Below, piece by piece: positions 9,057-17,110 of a DNA stretch of 64,000 nucleotides. The DNA comes from an uncultured Pseudomonadota bacterium. Its GTDB lineage: Bacteria; Myxococcota_A; UBA796; GCA-2862545. Position 1 is the stretch's first letter. Each line of letters opens with the position of its first letter. Both the position numbers and the translations under genes were made by a program. The notes under the pieces were generated by a model. That model ran no database searches, was not told where the DNA came from, and saw only the letters and a list, made by a program, of their open reading frames with translations. The stretch is from the NCBI GenBank assembly GCA_913061235.1, contig CAJXTB010000013.1, forward strand, positions 114,537 through 178,536. Reading direction: 5' to 3'.

Positions 9057-9688
9057 CCGAGCTCCAGGTGTCGCGAAGCCACACGGTCTGCCTGTCTTGG
9101 GTCGTGGGTCACCCACACGCACGTGCGCTGGGAGAGGGTAGCCTCGACGCGCTCGACGGACACCGGGTCCAGGTTCGCCGTGGGCTCGTCGAGGAGCAAG
9201 ACCAAGGGCCGCCGAGACACGGCGACGGCCAGTGCGAGTCGTTGCCGTTCTCCACCCGACAAGCGCGACCACGGCTGGTCCCAGAGCTCAGGTGCCACTC
9301 CCCAGTCGGATGCTAGGGCGAAGGCGTCACCCACGGGTGCGGACCTCTGTGCGCTGAGTGCGGCAATGGCTGTGAGCCAGTCACGAGCGGTACTAGGCAG
9401 AGGAGGAGGTGTGGACGCGACGTAGGTCACCTGTCGTCGCCATTGCGGAATGCCATGCTCAGCGGGTGTGCGGCCGTTCAGTCGAAGCTCTCCAGCTGCG
9501 AACGGGTCGAGGGTGGCGAGCACGCGCAGCAGAGAGCTCTTGCCGACGCCGCTTGGGCCGACCACCACGAGGTGATCTGTCGGGGCAAGTGTCAGCGAGA
9601 GGTCGCTGAGTAGGCGTCGTCCGCCAACATTAATGGCGAGTCCTTCAGCGCGTAACAGTGGCGATGTCTCGGGCATGCTCGGCGTCAT
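9053..9688 (-). CDS. fetA: FetA-type ABC transporter ATP-binding protein
   Basis: This 211-residue ABC ATPase has every core motif: Walker A GPSGVGKSS near residue 44, signature LSGGERQR near 143, Walker B LVLLLDEPTANLDP near 161, and the H-loop VTHD near 192. A strong ribosome site (GGAGG) lies about 10 bases before ATG 9688. It is translationally coupled to the permease gene downstream, and small size plus pairing with a UPF0014 permease identifies the FetAB type of exporter. It supplies ATP hydrolysis at the cytoplasmic face. The upstream 360 bases form the divergent control region shared with the LbH lipoprotein gene. Confidence 0.87.
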   Translation of the reverse strand: MTPSMPETSPLLRAEGLAINVGGRRLLSDLSLTLAPTDHLVVVGPSGVGKSSLLRVLATLDPFAAGELRLNGRTPAEHGIPQWRRQVTYVASTPPPLPSTARDWLTAIAALSAQRSAPVGDAFALASDWGVAPELWDQPWSRLSGGERQRLALAVAVSRRPLVLLLDEPTANLDPVSVERVEATLSQRTCVWVTHDPRQADRVASRHLELG

Positions 9689-10050
9689 ACCCCACCTCCT
9701 TCATCCGCGGAATCGGAACACGGGTGTTTGAACGGAAGTGGAGGGGGCTGGACGCAGCAGCTCATCCGCACGCGACACCCCGGCCGTTTAAGGACCCCGC
9801 GAAACCTGACGATGCGGTTCGTGGGCCGACACCCGCCCGGTATTCAGTGATGTGACAGCGTCATCTGCCTCTGCGTCAGGCCTTTTGTGGCTACACTGTG
9901 GACCTCAACATGTAGGTGTGCTGTCCTGACTTTTGTTAGTATTATTTACGATTTTAGCCGTGGCAAGTTGTCGCAATAGAGCGATTTTTTCGATTTCAGA
10001 AATAGAACATTCATGGCCAGCCGGAATTAGGTTGAGTCTATGGAGGTCAC
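9689..10050. other. Divergent intergenic region with an AT-rich block
   Basis: No gene was found in these 362 bases. From about 9930 to 10030 the composition becomes clearly AT-rich compared with its surroundings, with runs such as TATTATTTACGATTTTAG and GCGATTTTTTCG and a small dyad ATTTC-A-GAAAT near 9990. This probably holds the promoter of the gene at 10051, whose ribosome site GGAGGT lies just before the ATG. I could not assign a -35/-10 pair with confidence. Confidence 0.4.
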
Positions 10051-12384
10051 ATGCGAGTCGCCGTTTTAGTCTGTATGGTCTTGGCGGGGTGCGAAGCGTC
10101 CCCGGTTGCTGGATGGGACGCCAAGCAGACTGTGTTCTCGCGCGGCGGGGACACCGGGGGGCTTGTGTTGATGCCGATGCTGGACGCGTGTCCGGTGGGC
10201 TTCGATGATGTGGCCGTCATCCACCCAGAGGGGGCGAAGACCTGCGTGCACACGGGTGCCACGGTGCTCGGCACCTATGACCCCGGTGTGGTCATTGGGG
10301 ATGGCGCGTACATCGCTGAGGGCGCGCATCTAGGCGCCGACTCGGTGCTTGGTGAGCTGGCAACTTTGGGCGAGCGAGCTGTTGTGGGCGTCGATAGCGA
10401 GATTGGGGCGCGGACTGTCGTGAGTCGTACAGCACGTGTGGGCGACCGGACTGTGCTGGGGCCGGACACCAGCTTGGGTCGGGCCGCAGTGGTTGGCTCG
10501 GATGTGAGTGCCTCGGCCGGGGGGCTTTCCGTTGGGTACGCGTCCTCTCTGGGAGACCGCTGCGTGGTCTCGGGCGAGAACGTGACGCTGGGCAGCTTGG
10601 TGACAGTTGGGGCTGACTGTGAGCTTGGAGCGAACACCGTGCTCGCCCGCTCGGTGACGCTGGGCGATGGCGCGGCGCTTGGCGCTGGTGTGGTCATTGG
10701 GCCGGATGTGATTGCGGGTGCTGGACTCACCGTTGGCGACGGCGTGCGCATGCGCAAGCGGACTACGGCGGGGCTCGACGTGATGGTTGGCGAAGGGGCG
10801 TCCATCGGTCGCGACTCAGTCCTAGGCGACAATGTGAGCATAGGAAGCGATGCGACGCTGAGGTCGAATGTCCAGGTTGGCAACTTGGGAACGGTCTCCG
10901 ATGATGCCTTTGTAGACCGCGGAACAGTGGTCGATGGTGTCCCCATAGACCCATGCACGCAGGCGTTCGGGGTGTCGTGTGCCGAGTTCGAGTGGGACTA
11001 CTTGAAGGCGTCGAATACGGACTCAGGTGATCAGTTTGGCTATGCAGTTGCGCTGTCCGGGGACACGCTAGCGGTGGGGACAATTGGAGAGCGGAGCAGC
11101 GCGACTGGTGTCAATGGCGACCAGACCTCGAATGACGCACCCTCTAGCGGTGCTGTGTACGTGTTTACTCGCAGTGCGGGCGTCTGGAGCCAGCAGGCCT
11201 ATGTAAAGGCGTCGAACACGGACCGAGATGACCGTTTTGGCGGTTCGGTCGCACTGTCCGGCGACACACTTGTGGTTGGCGCGAGCTGGGAGGACAGCTC
11301 CGCGACGGGGGTCAACGGCGACGAGAGTTTAGACAACGCAGGGTCTAGCGGCGCTGTGTACGTGTATGCGCGTAGCGGGAGTGTTTGGAGCCAGCAGGCC
11401 TACCTGAAGGCATCGAATGCGGCTGCGAATGACCACTTTGGCTATTCGGTCGCATTGTCTGGCGACACGCTCGCGGTAGGCGCACGCTGGCAGCGCGGCG
11501 CTGCGACGGGTATCAACGGAGATGAAGGTTTGAACGTTGGATACGGTAGGGGCGCAGTGTATGTGTTCACCCGCAGTTCAGGAATATGGAGCCAGCAGGC
11601 CTACATAAAGGCATCAAACACCGATGAGAATGACTTCTTTGGCGGTTCTGTTGCATTGTCCGGCGATACGCTCGCGGTGGGCGCAGACAGGGAGGGGAGT
11701 GCCGCGACTGGGGTCAACGGAGACCAGAGCTCAAACGCTGCACCTCTTAGTGGAGCGGTGTACGTGTTCACGCGCGACGCTGGCGTATGGAGCCAGCAGG
11801 CCTACGTGAAGGCATCGAACACGGATGAGAATGACCACTTTGGCGGTTCGGTGTCGCTGTACGGCGACACGCTAGCTGTGGGGGCTATTGGGGAGCGGAG
11901 CAGCGCGACCGGGGTCAACGGAGACCAGAGTTCAGACGGTACGCCCAGCAGCGGTGCGGTGTACGTGTTCACGCACAGTGCAGGCATTTGGAGCCAGCAG
12001 GCCTACCTGAAGGCTTCGAACCCGGTCAGTTATGCCTCTTTCGGCATTTCGGTCGCGCTATACGGCGACAGGCTGGCGGTGGGCGCGAATTCGGAGAACA
12101 GTGCCGCGACCGGCGTCAACGGAGACCAGAGCTCAGAAGGCGTTTCCAATTCCGGTGCTGCGTATCTATTCGAGCGCAGCGCAGGTACCTGGAGCCAGCA
12201 GGTCTACCTGAAGGCGTCGAACACAGGACCGGGTGACCGCTTTGGTAGTTCGGTCGCATTGTCTGGCGACACATTTGCTGGGGGTGCGCATTCAGAGCGA
12301 AGCGCCGCTTCGGGGGTCGACGGAGACCAGAACTCGGATGCTGCCATTAACTCTGGGTCCGTCTACGTTACCCGCGCCCCATAG
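10051..12384 (+). CDS. Lipoprotein with LbH hexapeptide solenoid and seven FG-GAP-type repeats
   Basis: The 777-residue product starts MRVAVLVCMVLAGC, a lipoprotein signal with lipobox LAGC. Residues about 65-295 form a left-handed beta-helix of hexapeptide repeats ([LIV]-G-x4) with family signatures GYASSLGD and VIGPDVIAGAGLTVGDGVRM followed by RKRTTAG. A short Cys-containing linker (DPCTQAFGVSCAEFEWD) joins seven repeats of about 64 residues, each running Y-[LVI]-K-A-S-N ... FGxSVALSGDTLAVGA ... GAVYVFTRS, which match the FG-GAP_2 type of beta-propeller blade. No acyltransferase catalytic His is evident in the solenoid. GGAGGT precedes the ATG. It is a surface protein; the ligand is unknown. 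A partial copy follows at 12672. Confidence 0.82.
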   Translation: MRVAVLVCMVLAGCEASPVAGWDAKQTVFSRGGDTGGLVLMPMLDACPVGFDDVAVIHPEGAKTCVHTGATVLGTYDPGVVIGDGAYIAEGAHLGADSVLGELATLGERAVVGVDSEIGARTVVSRTARVGDRTVLGPDTSLGRAAVVGSDVSASAGGLSVGYASSLGDRCVVSGENVTLGSLVTVGADCELGANTVLARSVTLGDGAALGAGVVIGPDVIAGAGLTVGDGVRMRKRTTAGLDVMVGEGASIGRDSVLGDNVSIGSDATLRSNVQVGNLGTVSDDAFVDRGTVVDGVPIDPCTQAFGVSCAEFEWDYLKASNTDSGDQFGYAVALSGDTLAVGTIGERSSATGVNGDQTSNDAPSSGAVYVFTRSAGVWSQQAYVKASNTDRDDRFGGSVALSGDTLVVGASWEDSSATGVNGDESLDNAGSSGAVYVYARSGSVWSQQAYLKASNAAANDHFGYSVALSGDTLAVGARWQRGAATGINGDEGLNVGYGRGAVYVFTRSSGIWSQQAYIKASNTDENDFFGGSVALSGDTLAVGADREGSAATGVNGDQSSNAAPLSGAVYVFTRDAGVWSQQAYVKASNTDENDHFGGSVSLYGDTLAVGAIGERSSATGVNGDQSSDGTPSSGAVYVFTHSAGIWSQQAYLKASNPVSYASFGISVALYGDRLAVGANSENSAATGVNGDQSSEGVSNSGAAYLFERSAGTWSQQVYLKASNTGPGDRFGSSVALSGDTFAGGAHSERSAASGVDGDQNSDAAINSGSVYVTRAP

Positions 12385-12401
12385 CGAAATGGAGAACGAC
12401 G

Positions 12402-12443
12402 GGGGAGGTCTGGCGGTGTTGTCGCTTGACCTCCTCTTTCCTT
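12402..12443 (+). terminator. Probable terminator after the LbH/FG-GAP lipoprotein gene
   Basis: GGAGGTC at 12404-12410 pairs with GACCTCC at 12428-12434, extended by two outer pairs including a G-U, and is followed by a pyrimidine-rich TCTTTCCTT. The loop is 17 bases. It starts about 20 bases after the stop at 12384, the expected place for transcription termination. Confidence 0.5.
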
Positions 12444-12671
12444 GTGAGCATGAAACGCGACCGTGTTGGTCGGGGGATTCAGGGCGAGAATGATTGCATC
12501 GGAAGCGATGGATGACAGCTTGTGCGGTCGGGTTTGGCGTGCATCTCTAAGCTAGAGTCCACCAATGGGTGGTGCGACTCTAGAGGGCCGAAACCATGTG
12601 CATTTCTATTGAATCAACCGGGATTGTGAGGTGCGAGACACCTTCGAGTAGCACTTACGTTGGAATTAGCC

Positions 12672-14234
12672 ATGCAGTCTAAGGTCACGGTGGTGGGCGA
12701 TGGCTGTTTGGACCCGTGCGAGGCCTTGTTCGGCGTGTCGTGCGACCAACTTGAGTGGGACTACCTGAAGGCTTCGAACACGGGGGCTCATGATCGGTTT
12801 GGCTCTTCAATAGCGCTGTCTGGCGACACGCTCGCGGTGGGCGCTCTCTGGGAGGACGGCGCAGTGACGGATGGCGACGTCGACCAGAGTTCCGACAGCG
12901 CACCAAGGAGCGGCGCGGTGTACGTGTTTGTGCGAAGCGACGGCGTGTGGAGCCAGCAGGCGTACCTCAAAGCGTCGAACGCGGACGCGCATGACCAATT
13001 CGGCGTTTCGGTAGCACTGTCTGGGGACACGCTCGTGGTCGGCGCGTGGCTCGAGGACAGCGCCGCGAAGGGTGTCAACGGTGACCAGACCTCGAACACC
13101 TCATCTGGCAGCGGCGCGGTGTACGTGTTCACGCGCAGCGGAGAGGCGTGGAGCCAGCAGGCCTACGTGAAGGCATCGAATACGGGCGCGCATGACTTCT
13201 TTGGCTGCTCGGTCGCGCTGTCTGGCGACACGCTGGCGGTGGGCGCTTACGGGGAGGACGGCTGCGGGACGGGTGTCAACGGGGACCAGAACTTGAATGG
13301 GTGCGGGCATGTTGGCGCGGCGTACGTGTTCACGCGCAGCGGGGTCGAATGGACTCAGCAGGCGTATCTGAAGGCGTCGAACCTACACGCTGCCGCCCGC
13401 TTTGGGGCATCGGTAGCGCTGTCCGGCGACACGCTCGCGGTGAGCGCGCCTGGGGATTCCAGTGGCGCGACGGGGGTGAATGCCGAACAGTTCTCGAACA
13501 GCGCATTGGAGAGTGGCGCAGTGTACGTGTTCACGCGTAGCGTGGGGACGTGGAGCCAGCAGGCCTATGTGAAGGCGTCGAACACGGACGAGGATGACTG
13601 GTTTGGCTCATCGGTTGCGCTGTCGGGTGACACATTGGTGGTGGGCGCACCTGGAGAGGACAGTGCCGCGACGGGGGTCAACGGAGACCAGGGCAACTGC
13701 GTACCGGTAGCGCTGACCGGCGACACGCGCGCGGTGGTCGCTCCTGGAGAAGCCAGCACCGCGATTAACGTCAACGTGGACCCGATCTCCGACTGCACTC
13801 CCAACGTTGGCGCGGTGTACGTATTTACGCGCAGCGGGTGTGTGTGGAGCCAGGAGGCCTACCTGAAAGCATCGAACGAAAGCAGCCAGTTTGGCTGTTC
13901 GGTGGCGCTGTCGGGCGATGCGCTCGCGGTGGGTGCGGTTGGGGAACGCAGTACCGCGATGGGTGTCAACGGAGACCAAAACGCAACGGGGGCATCGCTT
14001 AGTGGCGCCGTGTACCAATTCACGCGCAATGGGGACGTCTGGAGCCAGCAGGTCTACCTGAAGGCGTCGAACACGGACGCGAATGATAGGTTTGGCTCGT
14101 CGGTATCGCTGTCAGGCGACACACTAGCGGTGGGTGCTTTTTGGGAGGGCAGTGACGCGACGGGCGTCAACGGAGACCAGAGCTCGAACGACCTAGTGAA
14201 CGCCGGTGCTGTCTACATCACCCGAGCTCCGTGA
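12672..14234 (+). CDS. FG-GAP-repeat protein, headless partial copy of the 10051 gene
   Basis: The 520-residue product consists almost only of the same Y-L-K-A-S-N...SVALSGDTLAVGA...GAVYVFTRS repeats: seven, plus a half repeat. Its N-terminus (GCLDPCEALFGVSCDQLEWD) matches the linker of the 10051 protein (DPCTQAFGVSCAEFEWD), but there is no signal peptide and no LbH region, and an in-frame stop lies upstream at 12627. Around residues 340-375 one repeat is broken: after GVNGDQ the sequence jumps to GNCVPVALTGDTRAVVAPGE, a degenerate half unit lacking Y-x-K-A-S-N. ATG 12672 has GGA upstream; a TTG at 12660 is possible. It is probably a duplicated, truncated gene, perhaps no longer exported, or a reservoir for recombination. 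Confidence 0.6.
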   Translation: MQSKVTVVGDGCLDPCEALFGVSCDQLEWDYLKASNTGAHDRFGSSIALSGDTLAVGALWEDGAVTDGDVDQSSDSAPRSGAVYVFVRSDGVWSQQAYLKASNADAHDQFGVSVALSGDTLVVGAWLEDSAAKGVNGDQTSNTSSGSGAVYVFTRSGEAWSQQAYVKASNTGAHDFFGCSVALSGDTLAVGAYGEDGCGTGVNGDQNLNGCGHVGAAYVFTRSGVEWTQQAYLKASNLHAAARFGASVALSGDTLAVSAPGDSSGATGVNAEQFSNSALESGAVYVFTRSVGTWSQQAYVKASNTDEDDWFGSSVALSGDTLVVGAPGEDSAATGVNGDQGNCVPVALTGDTRAVVAPGEASTAINVNVDPISDCTPNVGAVYVFTRSGCVWSQEAYLKASNESSQFGCSVALSGDALAVGAVGERSTAMGVNGDQNATGASLSGAVYQFTRNGDVWSQQVYLKASNTDANDRFGSSVSLSGDTLAVGAFWEGSDATGVNGDQSSNDLVNAGAVYITRAP

Positions 14235-14412
14235 ACCCCCAAAGGTGTCAGGCCGCGCCGAAGACACTCTGGCCTGCATCTTGCAGCAGTCCAGATGGCT
14301 GGTCGCGCCTGTGCGCTATCCGCCGCGCGTGTGCGAACGGTCCCGCAGTCCATGTGGGCCATCTCGCACAGAGCACCGTGTCAGTACCCCCACATTCCGC
14401 ACTGGAGCCCCC

Positions 14413-15267
14413 ATGAACGACCGCCCAAAGATGTTGCTTGCTCTTCAAGCAGAGCCTTCCAGTACAGACCTTGTAGACCAAGCGTCGGTGTGGGCGGAGC
14501 GCCTTGGCCACACACTTGACCTCACGACTATCGTTGAGATGCGCGTGGACCTTGACCCGCTTGTCGGTATGGACACCATGCGGATTGAGAACCTGACGAT
14601 TCAGCGCAAGACGGATGCCTGGCTCCGCGAGATGTCGTCACGCATTCCCGCAGAGTTTCGCGGCGGCGTGGACATGATGACAGGGGACATTGCAGCCTCG
14701 CTCATCGAGGCGTCGAAGAGTGTGGAGCTGCTCGTCGTCGGTACCCATCACCGAACCAGCGCAGCGCGGCTGTTTCTAGGCTCGGTGGCCGAGGCCGTGG
14801 TTCGCGGAGCTGAATGCCCGGTGATGGTTCTGACAAGCGGTGCACGCTCGCTCCCGGTCGACGGCTCGGTAAAGGTGCGACTGCCAATCGACCCCTGGCA
14901 TGCCAACACTGGCGGTGTTGAGTGGCTGGCTCAGCACATTCCGACGGCGGACGCCACGGCTGTGTATGCCCTGCCGTGGCTGCGCATTTTTGGACCGAAC
15001 CCCGAGAGTGGCAGCGACATCTACGACGCCGCTCGTGACCTGCTTCAAGACGCCCTAGAGCAAGAAGGTCACGGCAAGCTGCCGCAGCTCATCTTGGTTC
15101 GTGAAGAGGCGAACAGTGGCGATGCCATCGCCCATGAAGCCGACGAAGTGCGCGCAGACCTCATCGTTCTGCCTACTCGCGGACGCTCCGGCATCCTTCA
15201 CGCCGTCTTGGGCTCGGTTGCCGAGCGCACCGTGCGAGCCGCGACCATGGCAGTCGTCGTTGTCTAG
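14413..15267 (+). CDS. Two-domain universal stress protein (copy 1 of 3)
   Basis: This 284-residue protein is two UspA-type domains in tandem. Domain 1 (about 1-145) ends VVGTHHRTSAARLFLGSVAE...CPVMVL; domain 2 ends VLPTRGRSGILHAVLGSVAE...MAVVVV. The ATP-binding motif of the family is G-x2-G-x9-G-[ST]. Domain 1 keeps the first and last glycine but has Arg/His where the second should be. Domain 2 has the second and third but Pro in place of the first, so nucleotide binding may be altered. It is cytoplasmic. GGAG lies 7 bases before ATG 14413; the longer frame to 14206 overlaps the preceding gene. It is the first of three near-identical tandem copies. Confidence 0.88.
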   Translation: MNDRPKMLLALQAEPSSTDLVDQASVWAERLGHTLDLTTIVEMRVDLDPLVGMDTMRIENLTIQRKTDAWLREMSSRIPAEFRGGVDMMTGDIAASLIEASKSVELLVVGTHHRTSAARLFLGSVAEAVVRGAECPVMVLTSGARSLPVDGSVKVRLPIDPWHANTGGVEWLAQHIPTADATAVYALPWLRIFGPNPESGSDIYDAARDLLQDALEQEGHGKLPQLILVREEANSGDAIAHEADEVRADLIVLPTRGRSGILHAVLGSVAERTVRAATMAVVVV

Positions 15268-15298
15268 AACAGAACCTTCGTCCATCCCAGGAGCTCTC

Positions 15299-16162
15299 AT
15301 GAATGACCGCCCAAAGATGTTGCTTGCTCTGCAAGCCGAGCCCTCTAGCACCGACTTGGTCGACCAAGCGTCCGAGTGGGCCGAGCGGCTTGGCCATACG
15401 CTTCACCTCACGACCGTCGTCGACTTGCGCTTTGGCGTGGACCCGTTTGTCGGCATGGACGGGATGTTCACCATGCAGATGGAGCATCTACCGACTGAGC
15501 CGAAGACCCAGGAGTGGCTCAATAAGCTGTCGGAGCGGATTCCGGCTGCGGTTCGCGGGAGCGTTCAGGTTCTTACCGGCGACATCTCTACCGCCCTCGT
15601 CGAAGCCTCCAAGACTGTTGAACTGCTGGCGGTGGGAACCCATCACCGAACGAGTGCAGCGCGGCTGTTTCTGGGCTCCGTCGCTGAAGCCGTGGTGCGC
15701 AGTGCGGAGTGCCCCGTCATGGTGCTCTCGAGCTCGGCGCGCTCGCTTCCGGTCGACGGCTCCGTGAAGGTGCGCCTGCCGATAGACCCCTCGCATGCCA
15801 ACACCACGGGCATTGAGTGGCTCGCTGAACACGTGCCGGATGCCGATGCGACGGTGGTCTTCGCCTTGCCGTGGTTGCGGGTGTTTGGTCCGAGTCCCGA
15901 GACGGGCAGCAGCATCTACGACGCCGCCAGTGCCCAACTCCGCGGTGCTCTTGAGAAAGAAGGACACGGCAAGCTGCCGCAGCTCATCTTGGTGCGCGAA
16001 GAGGTGAACAGCGGCGACGCTATCGCCCACGAAGCGGCCGAAGCCCGTGCAGACCTCATCGTGCTGCCAACGAGGGGACGCTCGGGCATCCTCCACGCGG
16101 TCTTGGGTTCGGTAGCCGAACGCACGGTGCGAGCCGCGACCATGACCGTTGTGGTCATCTAG
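15299..16162 (+). CDS. Two-domain universal stress protein (copy 2 of 3)
   Basis: The 287-residue paralogue of the preceding gene begins with the same MNDRPKMLLALQAEPSSTD and ends in the same THHRTSAARLFLGSVAE and PTRGRSGILHAVLGSVAE loops. A few residues are inserted near position 50 (GMDGMFTMQ). The start at ATG 15299 is supported by AGGAG eight bases upstream and by alignment with copies 1 and 3. Only 31 bases separate it from copy 1, so the two are probably in one transcript. Stress-related or ligand-binding roles are family knowledge; no specific partner is visible. Confidence 0.88.
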   Translation: MNDRPKMLLALQAEPSSTDLVDQASEWAERLGHTLHLTTVVDLRFGVDPFVGMDGMFTMQMEHLPTEPKTQEWLNKLSERIPAAVRGSVQVLTGDISTALVEASKTVELLAVGTHHRTSAARLFLGSVAEAVVRSAECPVMVLSSSARSLPVDGSVKVRLPIDPSHANTTGIEWLAEHVPDADATVVFALPWLRVFGPSPETGSSIYDAASAQLRGALEKEGHGKLPQLILVREEVNSGDAIAHEAAEARADLIVLPTRGRSGILHAVLGSVAERTVRAATMTVVVI

Positions 16163-16252
16163 GCGTGACGCGCATGTCAGGTTTTGGCGTGACGCAGGTG
16201 GTTTGGCATGAGGCCAGTTGCCTAGGTTAAAATGTCCGTCCCAGGAGGCCTC

Positions 16253-17110
16253 ATGAACGACCGTCCGAAGATGCTGCTCGCTCTGCAGAAAGCACCGTCT
16301 AGTGTGGAGCTTGTGGACCAGGCGTCCGCTTGGGCAGAGCGGCTTGGACACACGCTTCACCTCACGACAATCGTCGAGAGGCGTCGCGGCGTGGACCCGT
16401 TTCGAAACATGGACGGTCTGAATCGGGCAGAGAACCCGTCGATTCCGCGCGAGACGAAGTACTGGCTCAACGAGATGCTGGATCGGGTTCCAGTGGCCGT
16501 TCGCGGCGGTATTGAGATTGTTCTGGGCGACACCACACCCGCTTTGGTCAACGCCTCCGCGGGGGTTGACCTATTGGTGATGGGCTCGCATCACCGGGCC
16601 AATGCCGCGCGGCTGTTTCTGGGCTCCGTTGCCGAGGCCGTCGTCCGCGGTGCGCAGTGCTCGGTCATGGTGCTCTCGACGGGTTCACGCTCGCTGCCTG
16701 TAGACGGCTCGGTCAAGGTGCGATTGCCTATCGACCCGTCCCGTCCCGATACCGCTGGCATTGACTGGCTGGCCCAAAACATGCCCAAAGCAGACGCGAC
16801 AGCGGTGTACGCCGTGCCATGGCTTCGAATCTTTGGGCCGAATCCACAGAGTGGCACGCGGGTCTTTAACGCCGCTAGTGAGGCCCTTCGAACTGCTCTG
16901 GAGCAAGCCGGTCACGGCGCTGTGGCGCAGCTGGTTGTGATACGTGAAGAGGGAAATAGTGGGGACGCTATCGCCAGTGAAGCGGCGGAAGCACACGCAG
17001 ACCTCATTGTGCTGCCCACTCAGCGGCGCTCGGGTCCGCTTCGTGCCGTTCTGGGCTCGGTCGCAGAGCGCACGGTGCGCGCCGCAACCATGGCGGTTGT
17101 GGTCGTCTAG
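16253..17110 (+). CDS. Two-domain universal stress protein (copy 3 of 3)
   Basis: This is the most diverged of the three copies, 285 residues, beginning MNDRPKMLLALQKAPSSVE. Domain 1 has VMGSHHRANAARLFLGSVAE and domain 2 VLPTQRRSGPLRAVLGSVAE, so domain 2 has also lost the motif glycine present in the other two copies (Gln-Arg-Arg instead of Arg-Gly-Arg). AGGAGG precedes ATG 16253 by 5-6 bases. It lies 90 bases after copy 2. Its TAG stop shares the palindrome CTAG with the stop of the convergent LbH gene. Divergence in the loop suggests specialisation away from nucleotide binding (inference). Confidence 0.86.
   Translation: MNDRPKMLLALQKAPSSVELVDQASAWAERLGHTLHLTTIVERRRGVDPFRNMDGLNRAENPSIPRETKYWLNEMLDRVPVAVRGGIEIVLGDTTPALVNASAGVDLLVMGSHHRANAARLFLGSVAEAVVRGAQCSVMVLSTGSRSLPVDGSVKVRLPIDPSRPDTAGIDWLAQNMPKADATAVYAVPWLRIFGPNPQSGTRVFNAASEALRTALEQAGHGAVAQLVVIREEGNSGDAIASEAAEAHADLIVLPTQRRSGPLRAVLGSVAERTVRAATMAVVVV

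Noticed and set aside
10980..14234. Regular repeats that could suggest a CRISPR array or satellite
   Set aside because: The period is about 190-200 bases and in frame with protein repeats (FG-GAP-type blades); there are no short identical repeats with unique spacers.
14249..14276. CAGGCC/GGCCTG inverted repeat after the partial FG-GAP gene
   Set aside because: Short six-base arms, no T tract; too weak to call a terminator in GC-rich DNA.
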